Source: an uncultured Clostridium sp. (GTDB lineage Bacteria; Bacillota; Clostridia; TANB77; CAG-508). From it: DNA of 42,984 nucleotides. Shown here piece after piece: positions 10,526 through 20,369 of this stretch (positions within the stretch are counted from its first letter, which is position 1; each line of letters starts with the position of its first letter). The notes under the pieces are model-generated. The model was not told the DNA's origin and ran no database searches. It saw only the letters and a list, made by a program, of their open reading frames with translations. The position numbers were made by a program, and so were the translations under genes. The DNA lies in NCBI GenBank assembly GCA_948468505.1, contig CAOKJE010000009.1, forward strand, positions 1 through 42,984, written 5' to 3'.

Positions 10526-10554
10526 ATTATACACGACTAGAACTGATATGTCAA
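10526..10554 (-). promoter_or_regulatory. Promoter of the coiled-coil gene
   Basis: Consensus TTGACA (10554-10549), 17-nt spacer, TATAAT (10531-10526) on the minus strand. Confidence 0.8.
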
Positions 10555-10568
10555 GAAAAAGTTTTAGA

Positions 10569-10590
10569 CAATTTTCGACATTTTTTGACA
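10569..10590. repeat. 22-nt motif, copy 1
   Basis: Two near-direct 10-nt units of type TTTTYGACAT, preceded by CAA. It matches 20 of 22 positions at 20321-20342. It lies immediately upstream of the coiled-coil gene promoter, so it may be a protein-binding site (inference). Confidence 0.45.
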
Positions 10591-10705
10591 TATAAGAGAT
10601 AAATTTACCTGTCATTAAACTGTAAAAAATATTTAATATTTTTGAAATACAAGAGGCTTACTTTTATAGTATAATAATAATAGATTATGCTAAGGAGAAT
10701 TGTCT

Positions 10706-11803
10706 ATGAGTGTAGAAACAGATTTAAAAAAAGATGGAATTGAAGTAATCGAATCCCTAGATACTCTAAAAATCAATTCAATTGCCAAAAACCTATCACA
10801 GAAAATTTGCGATGCTTTCCCTGATTATGGTTTTAATCAAAATGAATTGTTTATTCAATTATCTAGGTTAAATATGTATCGTGCCAAAATGCCTGAAGGC
10901 ATGGCAGAAGCTAATTATTTTTATAAGAATACCTCTATTTATTTTAATGAACATATTGCTAATGAAGACTTAGAGGAATTTGCCATTCATGAATGTATTC
11001 ATTATCTACAAGAAGTAAAGGATAAACGAAATTATTTAATTAGAATGGGACTTTGTGATTATACAGAATTTAAAATTTATGGACTTGGCTTAAACGAAGC
11101 TGCTGTTCAATTAATATCTTCTAAAATTAATGGTATTCCAAAAGAGTATGTAAAATACTTTGGTATTAGTTTTGAAACCACTAGCCCTTCTTACTATCCT
11201 CTAGAATGTTGTTTAGTTAATCAATTAGCTTACTTAACTGGTGAAGATGTTTTATTTGAAAGTACTATGAAAAGCAATGATAACTTTAAAAATACGTTTT
11301 CTTCCTTAACATCTCCTAAAGTATTTATGGCAATTCAAAATGCGATTGACGACATTCTTTATCACGAAGAGGAAATTATAAAAATCAATAATAAAATCGC
11401 TCAAATTGATGATAGAAACAAAAAAGTAGATGGTATGATTGAAAAGATAGATGAGCTAAAACATGAAATAACCCTAACCTTTATGAGAACGCAAAACCTT
11501 ATTATATCTAGTTATTTTAATAGTGCTTTTGATGCCATTTCTGACTTAGAAGGAATTGAAAAATATAGAAAGAAATTATATACTTTTAAAGATTTAATTG
11601 GCTATACAGAAGGCTATACCTTCTTTAATGACTATTATGTTTCTAAAATGGAAGAGTTAGAGCATAAATATAATTTAATAGAAAATGGCGAATATGAAAC
11701 AGCACTTAAAGTTATTACTAAAAAAGATAATGTATTCCTTCGTGTAATGAAAGCTCTGAAAAAGATTATTTCGGGGAATGCTACAGAAGAAGAAAAAAAT
11801 TAA
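10706..11803 (+). CDS. Uncharacterised protein with an HExxH-like motif
   Basis: The 365-residue soluble protein has no signal peptide. AIHECIHYLQE near residue 92 is an HExxH zinc-protease-like motif; a possible distal ligand lies in GLGLNEAAVQ, so a gluzincin-type metallopeptidase is possible but unproven. The C-terminal half is helical and charged, with a coiled-coil stretch around residues 225-260. I chose ATG 10706 because AAGGAGAA lies about 9 nt upstream; a TTG six bases earlier is in frame but too close to the ribosome-binding site. A TATAAT is at 10668 without a clear -35. It is convergent with the GltD-like gene and shares a terminator with it. No in-frame CGG. Confidence 0.7.
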   Translation: MSVETDLKKDGIEVIESLDTLKINSIAKNLSQKICDAFPDYGFNQNELFIQLSRLNMYRAKMPEGMAEANYFYKNTSIYFNEHIANEDLEEFAIHECIHYLQEVKDKRNYLIRMGLCDYTEFKIYGLGLNEAAVQLISSKINGIPKEYVKYFGISFETTSPSYYPLECCLVNQLAYLTGEDVLFESTMKSNDNFKNTFSSLTSPKVFMAIQNAIDDILYHEEEIIKINNKIAQIDDRNKKVDGMIEKIDELKHEITLTFMRTQNLIISSYFNSAFDAISDLEGIEKYRKKLYTFKDLIGYTEGYTFFNDYYVSKMEELEHKYNLIENGEYETALKVITKKDNVFLRVMKALKKIISGNATEEEKN

Positions 11804-11828
11804 AAAGAACTTTTGGTTCTTTTTAATT
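11798..11828. terminator. Bidirectional terminator
   Basis: AAAAAGAAC / GTTCTTTTT hairpin with A/T tails, between convergent stops at 11803 and 11823. Confidence 0.75.
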
Positions 11829-13088
11829 TTTTAGGTTTTCTATTATGCTTTTGGCTGCTTCTCTTCCAGAAAACGCTGCCCAAGCAACGGTTCCCTTCAT
11901 TCCTGCTAAATCGCCACCTGCATATATCTTAGGATTAGAAGTTTGATACTTTTCATTTACTTCGATATTTCCCCATTTATTAGTATCTAGTCCTAGTTTT
12001 TTTACATATGGTTCTACTTTAGAGCCAAGCGCCATAACAATATAATCTATTTTTTTAGTATAGTTGCTACCTTCGATATTAATTGGTACTAATCTAGTAT
12101 CATTTTCCTTTTTCACCAATTGGGTTTTTATCAATTCTACTTCCTCTACCTTACCTTTTCCTGCAATTTTTACAATATTATTTTGAAATAAAAACTCGAT
12201 TCCTTCCTCCATTGCCTCTTTTACTTCTTTGTCTTCTGCAGGCATTTGCTCTCTTGCTCTTCGATAGATAACTTTTACTTCTTTTGCCCCTAGTCTTTTT
12301 ATCGTTCTTGCACAGTCCATTGCTACATTTCCGCCACCAATAATAGCTACGGTTTTTCCATTATAGTCTGGATGCTGATTATATTCTAAAAGCTCGTTTC
12401 CACCAAATACGCCATTTAAATCTTCTCCTTCTATTCCCATTTTAGAAGATTGGTTCGCTCCTATGCTTAGAAAAATAGCATCATACTCCGCTTCTAAATC
12501 TTCTAAGAAAAGATTTTTTCCTAGTTGTTTGTTATATTTTACTTCAATTCCTAGTTTTAAAATTTTATCAATGGTTTTTTTGACAATTTCTTTTGGTAAT
12601 CTAAATTCTGGAATACCATGTACCAATAATCCACCCAAGTAATCATATTTTTCGTAAATTGTAACCTTGATTCCTGCTTTTGCTAAAAAGCTACTAGCTG
12701 TTAGTCCTGCTGGTCCTCCCCCTATTACTGCTACTTTTTTGTCTGTTTTATTTTTTGCCATTTCTGTGGCATAACAGTTTAACAAGCTGTCTGACTCCTC
12801 ACTCATAAAGTCAAAAGTAAATGCCTCTAAATCGCCAATTGTTACTGGTTCTCCTTTTATTCCTCTTACACATGAGCCTTGGCATTGTTTTTGATGGGGA
12901 CAAATTCTTCCACAAACGCCTTGTAATACTGTTGTTTCCGCCAATATTTCATAGGCTCTATGATAGTTTTCTTGTTTTATTTGTTCTATAAATTGTGGAA
13001 TTTGATTGCCTAGCGGGCAACCTTTTATAGAGCATGGTTTTACTTTGCAATTTAAACAGTAATTTGCTTTTTCATTTATTTTTCCCAT
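11823..13088 (-). CDS. GltD-like NAD(P)H-dependent oxidoreductase
   Basis: The 421-residue flavoprotein is related to the glutamate synthase small subunit and NfnB/SudA-type electron-transfer proteins. The N-terminal Cys-rich Fe-S domain has CLNCKVKPCSIKGCP and CGRICPHQKQCQGSC. The FAD dinucleotide fold is at VAVIGGGPAGL (near residue 120) and the NADP fold at VAIIGGGNVAMDCA (near 247). There is no glutamate synthase large subunit nearby, so a role in glutamate synthesis is not supported here; it could pass electrons to another partner. It is the last gene of the minus-strand run beginning with addB, 51 nt after the UDG stop. No in-frame CGG. Confidence 0.85.
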   Translation of the reverse strand: MGKINEKANYCLNCKVKPCSIKGCPLGNQIPQFIEQIKQENYHRAYEILAETTVLQGVCGRICPHQKQCQGSCVRGIKGEPVTIGDLEAFTFDFMSEESDSLLNCYATEMAKNKTDKKVAVIGGGPAGLTASSFLAKAGIKVTIYEKYDYLGGLLVHGIPEFRLPKEIVKKTIDKILKLGIEVKYNKQLGKNLFLEDLEAEYDAIFLSIGANQSSKMGIEGEDLNGVFGGNELLEYNQHPDYNGKTVAIIGGGNVAMDCARTIKRLGAKEVKVIYRRAREQMPAEDKEVKEAMEEGIEFLFQNNIVKIAGKGKVEEVELIKTQLVKKENDTRLVPINIEGSNYTKKIDYIVMALGSKVEPYVKKLGLDTNKWGNIEVNEKYQTSNPKIYAGGDLAGMKGTVAWAAFSGREAAKSIIENLKN

Positions 13089-13139
13089 TTTTTTGTATCA
13101 TTCCTTTTAGTGTATTTTTTTGGCATTTTATTATAATTT

Positions 13140-13708
13140 TTATGTTCTGTCAATTTCTTGACTGCTTAGTTCAGTTACTAATTTTAAGTCATTAATAAAA
13201 TCAATTTTCTTGGTTTCGTCACGAAGTAATGCTGCTGGGTGCCAAGTTGGCATATACTTAATCCCCTTTTTTTCAATCCATTTTCCTCTAGCTGCTGTTA
13301 TTCCATACTCTTGCCCTAGGATATTTTTAAGTGCTACACTTCCGAAGTAATACAATAATTTCAGGCTTGACTAGTAATACTTGATTTCTTAAATAATTTA
13401 AGCAGGCGCAGGCTTCGTCTTGTTCTGGATTTCGGTTTCCTGGTGGTCTACATTTTACAATATTTGCAATATAGACCTCCTTCCTTTTTATGCCAACTGT
13501 CTGAAAAGCCATATCCATTAATTTTCCTGCTCTTCCTACAAATGGCTCACCGAAGTCTATCCTCGTCTGCACCTGGTCCTTCTCCAATAAACATAATTTT
13601 TGCTTCTTTATTCCCTACACCAAAGACTATATTTTGTCTTGTTTTGCATAATTTACACTTTTTACAATCACTGATTGATTCTTCTAATTCTTCCCATTTC
13701 TCAAACAT
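13140..13708 (-). CDS. Uracil-DNA glycosylase, family 4/5 Fe-S type (two +1 CGG shifts)
   Basis: Removes uracil from DNA. After two C-skips the protein has 188 residues. Fe-S cysteines are CKKCKLC at the N-terminus and KCRPPGNRNPEQDEAC in the middle; the catalytic motif is GEGPGADEDRLGEPFVGRAG and the C-terminal motif is MPTWHPAALLR. The first shift (Gly53) lies in the catalytic motif, where the zero frame reads CTT CGG TGA; the second (Gly122) restores IIVLLGSVALKNIL. ATG 13708 starts nine bases after the LD-carboxypeptidase stop, indicating operon organisation. Confidence 0.93.
13342..13344 (-). other. +1 recoding site, CGG, UDG second
   Basis: CTT CGG AAG in the zero frame; CTT (C) GGA gives Gly122. 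Confidence 0.88.
13550..13552 (-). other. +1 recoding site, CGG, UDG first
   Basis: CTT CGG directly followed by TGA in the zero frame, the same arrangement as in mfd; CTT (C) GGT gives Gly53. Confidence 0.9.
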
Positions 13709-13717
13709 ACTCTACTC

Positions 13718-14645
13718 CTACTTTACTACTACACAGGGTTCTATTAATTCTATTTTTTGTCTTTGGTTGGTATCAATTTTTGCTTTTGTTCCTATTGGTA
13801 TTACGGTTTTGGTTTCAATATGACCAAAGTTATTGGATTTGATAATTGGAAATTGATAATCATTTCCTATGGTATTTAATACAATTTGTTCTAAACTAAC
13901 ATTACTTTCATGTTGGTAATTTCCAATCCACATTCCTTTAATTTGATTAAATACCCCATTTTGTTTCATATGGGCTAAAAAGTGACTTGCTCCTGCAGGA
14001 TTGGTTTCTAGTCCCAATTCTTCTATAAACAAGATTTTATCCTTAAAATCTAATTTGTATTTTCCACTAACTAGACTATGGATTAAATTAAGGTTTCCTC
14101 CTATTAATGCTCCTTCGGCTTGTCCTTCTTTAATGGTTATATATTCTTCCTTTTCTTTTCCTATTTCTAAGCTTGCGTCTACAAATCTTTTTAAGGCCTC
14201 TTGCAGGCTATAGTCTGTTTCGTCTGTTGCTATGGTTTTAAAGTTTGTTCCACTAAAGGTTACTAATCCTGTTTTCGCAGAAATCACATTAGTGATAGAG
14301 GTAATATCACTATAGCCACATAGAATTTTTGGATTTTGTTTGATGGTTTCATAGTCTAATAATTCAAATATCGTATTGGAATTGTTTCCACCTTTGGCAC
14401 ACCATATCATTTTAACCTCTTTGTCTTGGAACATTTCGTTTATATCTTCTGCTTTTTCTTGTGCTGTACTACTATAACCGTAGTGTATTAGCATAAATAT
14501 TTTTGGAAAACTTTACTTTAAAGCCTTTTTCTTCTACTATTTGCTTGGCTTTTTTTAGTTCCTCTATATTATCTCCTACAATTGGGTTAGATGGTGCTAC
14601 TATTCCAATGGTATCTCCTATTTTTAATTGTTCTGGAAGTATCAT
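13718..14645 (-). CDS. LD-carboxypeptidase, peptidase S66 family (one +1 CGG shift)
   Basis: S66 serine peptidases trim the tetrapeptide of murein or cleave microcin C-type compounds. The reconstructed protein has 308 residues. The N-terminal motif IGIVAPSNPIVGDN, the GGNNSNTIFELLDY segment and CGYSDITSI (nucleophile elbow region) are all family features. The zero frame ends just after ACA CTA CGG; skipping C gives NTLGYSSTAQ. I chose ATG 14645 because GGAGA lies about 11 nt upstream; the ATG at 14672 would place that site inside the gene. There is no signal peptide, so it is probably cytoplasmic and used in murein recycling (inference). Confidence 0.9.
14478..14480 (-). other. +1 recoding site, CGG, LD-carboxypeptidase
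   Basis: CTA CGG TTA in the zero frame with TAG next; CTA (C) GGT gives Gly56. Confidence 0.88.
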
Positions 14646-14703
14646 TTTTCTATTCTCTCCTTTTATGTCCATTCACACGGCTAATGGTAGCTCCCATAGG
14701 ACA

Positions 14704-15549
14704 TTATTTTAATTCGATTAGTGCTGTATTTAGTCCATAGTTTTGTTTTTCTATTCGATAAGAATGAATCATGTTAGAATGGCATACACTACAAATGCCA
14801 CTGTCAATTATATTTTCCGGTTTTAATCCTTGTCTTTTCAAAATTTCTTGGTTGATTTTTACGGTATCAATATGCCATTTTTGGTTTGGAATGGTTTCTT
14901 CTATTATCCCATTTTCGCTTAAATTTCCTAAGTCTTTAAATTCTTCTTCAAAGCTTAGCTTTACTTCTTCTTCAACTTCAAAATGGCACTTTCTAATACT
15001 TGGACAAATGCAACAGATAATATCTTCTGGCTTGCAACCAAACTCCTTGTTCATTTTTTGAATTGTCTTAACAGAAATTCTTTGCAAAGTTCCTCGCCAA
15101 CCAGAATGGCTATTGGCAATTACTTTGTTTTTAGGGTCAAAAAACAGTAATAATATGCAATCCGCATTTGTGGTAGAAAGCATCATGTCCTTTTGGTTTG
15201 TAATTAATCCATCTGTTTTGGCATATTGTTCTAAATTAAAGTCAGGTTTATCTTGATTGATTTTCTGTTTTGCTATTTTTACTTCATCGGTATGTGCTTG
15301 ATTGGTTTTTACTAAGTGTTCTGGCTTAGAACCGATTGCATAGCATAATTTTTCATAGTCTTTTATTGCTTTTTGATAAATTTTTTTATCTAGTTTTTCT
15401 TTATTGGCTTTTGCTGTTCTATAGTTTTTGTCTAATCCCAAGCTATAAGCATGATTGATAGTCTCTTTATATTCTAATAATTTTTTGAATTGTAAATATT
15501 CTACTCCATTTTTTTGAATATATAAAATATTTTCGTTGGATAAATCCAT
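14704..15549 (-). CDS. pgeF: PgeF/YfiH-family multicopper-type protein
   Basis: The 281-residue protein belongs to the YfiH/YlmD (laccase-domain) family, known as a purine nucleoside phosphorylase-like or peptidoglycan-editing factor. The metal-site signatures are visible: TNADC near residue 130, NSHSGWRGTL near 145, and CICPSIRKCHFEV. A CSVCHSNMIHSYR tail matches the family's C-terminal histidine site. It starts two bases after the MFS stop and precedes the LD-carboxypeptidase, so a murein-related role is consistent with the context. No in-frame CGG. Confidence 0.88.
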   Translation of the reverse strand: MDLSNENILYIQKNGVEYLQFKKLLEYKETINHAYSLGLDKNYRTAKANKEKLDKKIYQKAIKDYEKLCYAIGSKPEHLVKTNQAHTDEVKIAKQKINQDKPDFNLEQYAKTDGLITNQKDMMLSTTNADCILLLFFDPKNKVIANSHSGWRGTLQRISVKTIQKMNKEFGCKPEDIICCICPSIRKCHFEVEEEVKLSFEEEFKDLGNLSENGIIEETIPNQKWHIDTVKINQEILKRQGLKPENIIDSGICSVCHSNMIHSYRIEKQNYGLNTALIELK

Positions 15550-15551
15550 AA

Positions 15552-16845
15552 TTAAACCATCTCCTTTATTTCGTCATATTTTCTTTCTTCTTTTGAATAT
15601 TCTTCTGGTTTTAATCCTACTCTTGTTTTCATGTATATTCCCATTAATAAGTATAAAATGGTAAATGCGATTCCTACTGTTATCATACAGTAAGCTGTTG
15701 ACATTTTATCTAATAAAAAGGATGCTAGTATTCCCATGATGGCTGAAATCACATTGACAAATAGATTTTTTGCAGCAAAAACTTTAGTATCTATATTTTT
15801 GTTAGTAAAGTTTCTAAGATATCGCTCAATAATGGTATAAAACATTCCATGGGCAAATTTGGTAATTAAGTACATGATAACAATAATCATTATTAAAATG
15901 GCAGACCCTTCTGCCTTAAGTCCCACTATTCCTGCTAATAATGTACTCAGTGAAATAATTAATGCCATAACAAGAATGGATTTATTTCGAAATCGATTGT
16001 GGAATTCATTTTGTTTTTTCGAACCATAGGCAGATGCTATGCTTAATGCTGCTGCCATGATTCCCATAAAGGCTGCTGGCATCTTAACATCTTGTAATAA
16101 ACTTGTTCTATAGTTTACTAAGATAGATAATAAGCTTGCTATTAGTGCTGCTGCTAGTAGCAATGCTTTTACTCTTTCTGCTTTTAGTACATATTGAAAG
16201 CCTTCTTGTATCTCTTTTATTTGTTTTTTTACATTCGTTATGCTGTTTTTCTTTTGTTTTTTGACTGGCTCTATATAACACACTGACAAGATGCTTACTA
16301 TGATTGTTACAACCAAAGAGCAAATAAATGGTAAATAGCCATTTATTTCAAATAAGAAGCCTGCTATTACTTTAGAAATTCCACTTAAAATAAAATATCC
16401 GTGATGTTCCTTTTGCATTTAATTTAGCAAATATACTGCTTTTATACCTAGAGGGTGGTATGGATTCGTTCAATAAGCTAGGCTCCGCAATTTCTTTAAT
16501 AGAACGTGCTAAGGAACAAAAGAACATTGCTATGATTAAATCCAATAAACTTCCACTTAGCATAAATAAACTTAAATATAAACAATTTAATATATTTCCT
16601 AATATGACACTATTTTTTCTTCCTAAAAAGTCTATGACTACGTTGGCAGGTATTTGCAAAAATATTCCAAAAATTGACCTGATTGAAGTTAATAATACTA
16701 CGTTTGCTGCACTAATCTGTTTTATTTGTGTTAAAAATAGAAAGTCAATGGTGTAATAAAATAAGTAGTCCCATGCCAATTTTTTATAGCTTGGAAATAG
16801 CTTCATATTTCGTTTTCTCATTTGTATTTCATTTGTTTTTTCCAT
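15552..16845 (-). CDS. MFS-type transporter (one +1 CGG shift)
   Basis: The reconstructed 430-residue protein has about 11-12 hydrophobic segments and the MFS arrangement of two halves joined by a charged loop (IEPVKKQKKNSITNVKKQ). The substrate is not predictable. The shift lies at the start of a transmembrane helix near the middle: KLNAKGTSGYFILSGI after skipping C (Gly149), whereas the zero frame runs into a stop soon after. The start codon overlaps the last 17 nt of addB, suggesting coupled translation; pgeF follows two bases after the stop. Confidence 0.88.
16399..16401 (-). other. +1 recoding site, CGG, MFS gene
   Basis: TCA CGG ATA in the zero frame; TCA (C) GGA gives Gly149. Confidence 0.86.
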
Positions 16846-19800
16846 TGGTTTTTCCTAATTCCTCTTTCATTTTTCTTATGATATCATCTTTTGATTTTTT
16901 GTCAATATAGTTGTATGTGTTGTTGTTTTGTTTTGTATTAAATCCACATACAATCTTGTATTCGCAATATTGGCATGGTGTTTTTCCATTTTTGTTGTAT
17001 GGTTTTACGTCTATTTTTCCACTTAAGATTTCTTTTGCAATTTGCTTAATTATGTGGTCGATATAGTCTTGTAATATTTTAAATTCTTCTTTTGCTACAC
17101 CATTGGTCCATTTTTCATTGACAGCTCCGGATAGCGTAATGGCTGCTGGAACTAATTTTGAGTTCCCTGTGGTTAAGGTGTTGTCATTCATTTTTATAAT
17201 TTTAATATCAGCTAAGATTAGTCCTTTCATTTTAAAGTTTTTTTGAATTTGTTCTTCAATTTCTTTTTCGGTTATTTTTTTGTTAGCTTTTATCATTTGT
17301 TCTAATAAGGAAAAATAGAATACACCTGCTGGCATGATGTCTTCTTCTTTGCAAATTGCGTCTGCATAGGTTAATAATTGAATTTGTAGCCCTGCATATA
17401 CTTCATTTAAGTCTATGTTTTTGCTGGAAGATTTATAGTCAATAATTCTTAAATATTTTCCATCTTCTCCATATGCTGTGTCAATTCGGTCAATTTTTCC
17501 TGTGATTTCAACTTTTTTTCCGTCTTCTAAGGATAGTATAATTGGTTTGTATTTTCCTTTTTTGCCAAATTCAATTTCTGTACCTTCGATTGAAAAATCA
17601 CTATAGATGAGGGTTTGTATGATGTATTTTAGGGCTTTTGTTACAATTTTTTTTAGTCTTCTTACTAACATTTTATACTTTGCGGTTGAACGAAAAATGT
17701 AGTTTTTCGTTAGTTCTAAGTTTTTATCGATAATTTGGGCTACCATTTGGTAAATTTTTTCTTCTTCTATTTCAGCTAAGGCTAAGCCTTGTTCTCGTAT
17801 CTGTTCAAAAAATTCGTCGATGGTTTCGTGCATAAAAGAACCGGTTTCAAAGGTATGTATTTTTAAGCTTTCTTTTTCTTTTAGTTTTAGTCCATATTGT
17901 AGGTAGTAAGAAAATGGACAACTTTTGTATTTTTCTAGCCTAGATACACTAGTATTTAAGGTATTCCCGTATAGCTTTTCTATGTTTTTGGGGTTGATGG
18001 ATTGTGGCAAATTGGTATAGGTTAAGCCATTCATGTCATTTTGTAATTTTTTTTGCCAAGTCTCATTTTGCTTATAGTATTGATAAATACTATACCAAAT
18101 TTTATCGATTGTTTCGTTATTTTTAAGCCTTGCTATGTTTTCTAACAATTGCTCGTAGGTTACTGCTTCATTTCCTATTTCATATTGTTTTTGTTGCATG
18201 TCACTTTTTTCTTGTAGTTTGGGATATTGTTTTTTTATTTTATGGATTAACATAGAGGGTCTTAAGGCTTTTCCTTCTTTATCTCCTGAGGTATAGGATA
18301 GATAGATACTGTTTTCGGCTGTTGTGAAGGCTTTATAAATGTTAAAATTGTCCTCGTATAGCTTGTCTAGTGTACCTTTAGCAAGTTCGATACCATCTTG
18401 TTTTAGTTTATCTCGGTCACTATCGTCTAAAAATCCCTCTTCCTTGTTGACACTTGGAAAGCTTCCATCATTTAATCCGATAATAAATACCACTTTAACT
18501 TTGTGACTTCTTGATCTGTCTACATCACCAAAGGTTACTTGGTCTTGTGTTCCTGGAATTTTTCCTAACTCGCTGTTTTTTAATCCTATTTTTAGTATTT
18601 TACTATATTGGTCAATAGTGGTTTGGTCATCTCCAAATACTAAAACTATTTCGTCAAATAATTCTAATGTGATTTTGTAACTTGCTAGGTATTCGTTGGC
18701 TAAGTCTATTAGCCCTTCTTTTTCTAGTTCTCCGTATTTTTCCGTGTTATTTTTTCTTCGATTTTTTGCTCTTGCAAGAATTCATATAAACATTTTGTGG
18801 CATTTTTAACTGTTTTATTTTGATTTATTTTCTCTTTTAGTTCTAATAATGGATTGATAATTTGTTTTCTTAATTCGTTGTATCTTTCTATTTTTGGCTT
18901 TTTGTCTTCTTTTTCTATTTCATAAACAAAGTCCTTTTTCCATTTGTTTTGTTTGATACCCCATTTGCTACAATAGTTTTCTAGCTCAAATATTTCATCT
19001 GGTTCGATTTCACTAAATCCTAGTTTTAAATAATTAAAAACTGCTTCGTTTGTAAAGTTTTTGTTGATTACTTCTAAGATGGCTAAAACGTATTGTATGA
19101 TGATGTTTTGACTTACCTCTCTTTTTTCGTCAATGAAAACGGGAATGTTGTATTTGGAAAAGATGGCTCTTACTAGACCTGCGTATTCTTCTATGTTTTT
19201 GGTAATGATGGCTATATCTTTATATCTTAGTTTTTTCGTTTTGATTAATTGGGTTATTTTTTTTGCTACGTTTTCTATTTCTAAATAGGGGTTTTGTGCT
19301 AAAAATAGTTCTATGTTTTCCACATTTTTTTCATATTTTGTGGAGTTTGGGCTGTTCCTATTTTCGGCTAGAAATTGTAGTTCTTCTGTTTGAAAGCGAT
19401 GGACTTTGCTTAAATGGACTGGTTCTTCTAGTGGAAAATTGTTCTTATTTACTAAATTCCAAATTTTAGCGATGGTTTCTTTGCTAGAATAGTAAATGTC
19501 TTGGTCTGGATTGGTGTTAAGGTTTAAGTTATCGGTACAGATTGTGATGTTTACTTGTTTGGCTAGTTTTATGAATTTTTCAATTACTTGATATTCTTGC
19601 TTTGTGAAACCTGCAAATTCGTCTAGATAAAGGATGGCATCTTGCAGTAACTCTGTTTCTTCGATATGGTTTGCAAGTATTGTTAATAAGTCTGCTTCTT
19701 CAATGTATTTTCCGCTTAATTTGCTCTTGAAATTTTTCGTAGACTAGTTTTAAGTCTTGTAATTTGGTTTTTAAATAGGTGTCTTCTATCTTGTCTATTT

Positions 19801-20211
19801 CTTCTTTTAGATTTTCTACCGTAATTTGGTGTTTTTTGAATTCTGTTATTGCTCCGCATGATTAAGTCAATGTTTTCGTCTGTTTTCCCTAAGAATTTTA
19901 GTTCTTTTTTGTATTGGTTTAAAATGGCGTAGATTAGCATGGCTTTTCCCTGCTTGGTTAGGTGGGTTTTCCCGTTTCCTCCTACTTCGTTTAAAACACG
20001 ATAGGCCATTCTGCTTAATGTTACTACTTCTGCTTGGATTACGGCATGACTTTTAGCAGTTTTCATTAGCTTGCTTTCGGCTGTGAATGAAAACTGCTCT
20101 GGTGTAATCATATATATTTTTTTTTCTTTTGGTAGCTTGCTTATTATTTCTTGGAAGCAGTATTCGCTTTTTCCACTTCCGCGTTTTTCCATATATGATT
20201 TTTAGTCCCAT
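16829..20211 (-). CDS. addB: AddB, ATP-dependent helicase/nuclease subunit B (five +1 CGG shifts)
   Basis: AddAB resects double-strand breaks for recombination. The 1125-residue protein needs five C-skips at codons 11, 119, 166, 489 and 492. The first sits in the N-terminal P-loop, GLKIIYGKTGSGKSEYC. The helicase-like half contains LYLDEFAGFTKQEY, and the C-terminal nuclease has RIIDYKSSSK. Four cysteines expected for the Fe-S cluster are in YKSCPFSYYLQYG and CQYCEYKIVCGF. The pieces between shifts read cleanly without any internal stop. ATG 20211 has an AAAGGAAC ribosome-binding site and a TTGCTA-17-TACAAT promoter. addA is not in the window. It is the first gene of a run ending at 11823. 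Confidence 0.95.
18732..18734 (-). other. +1 recoding site, CGG, addB fifth
   Basis: ATA CGG AGA, in frame only after the fourth shift 10 nt upstream; ATA (C) GGA gives Gly492. Confidence 0.87.
18742..18744 (-). other. +1 recoding site, CGG, addB fourth
   Basis: ACA CGG AAA in the zero frame; ACA (C) GGA gives Gly489. Confidence 0.87.
19712..19714 (-). other. +1 recoding site, CGG, addB third
   Basis: AAG CGG AAA; AAG (C) GGA gives Gly166 in IKGKYIEEADLL. One of only two sites with a purine-middle preceding codon. Confidence 0.86.
19854..19856 (-). other. +1 recoding site, CGG, addB second
   Basis: ATG CGG AGC; ATG (C) GGA gives Gly119. Confidence 0.86.
20179..20181 (-). other. +1 recoding site, CGG, addB first
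   Basis: ACG CGG AAG at codon 11; ACG (C) GGA makes the P-loop GKTGSGKS. Confidence 0.92.
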
Positions 20212-20244
20212 TTTAGTTCCTTTCCAAGGTTATTTTTCGACTAT

Positions 20245-20273
20245 ATTGTATATGAAATTTTAAAAAATAGCAA
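20245..20273 (-). promoter_or_regulatory. addB promoter
   Basis: TTGCTA (20273-20268), 17-nt spacer, TACAAT (20250-20245) on the minus strand. Confidence 0.6.
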
Positions 20274-20320
20274 GCGATGTTTTTGTGGACTATCAATCCT
20301 TTTAAGTACACTTTTCATCG

Positions 20321-20342
20321 CAATTTTTGACATTTTCTGACA
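20321..20342. repeat. 22-nt motif, copy 2
   Basis: Differs from 10569-10590 at two of 22 positions. It lies between the glycosylase stop and the addB promoter. Confidence 0.45.
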
Positions 20343-20369
20343 TTTGATTAAACTCTAAATATATATATT

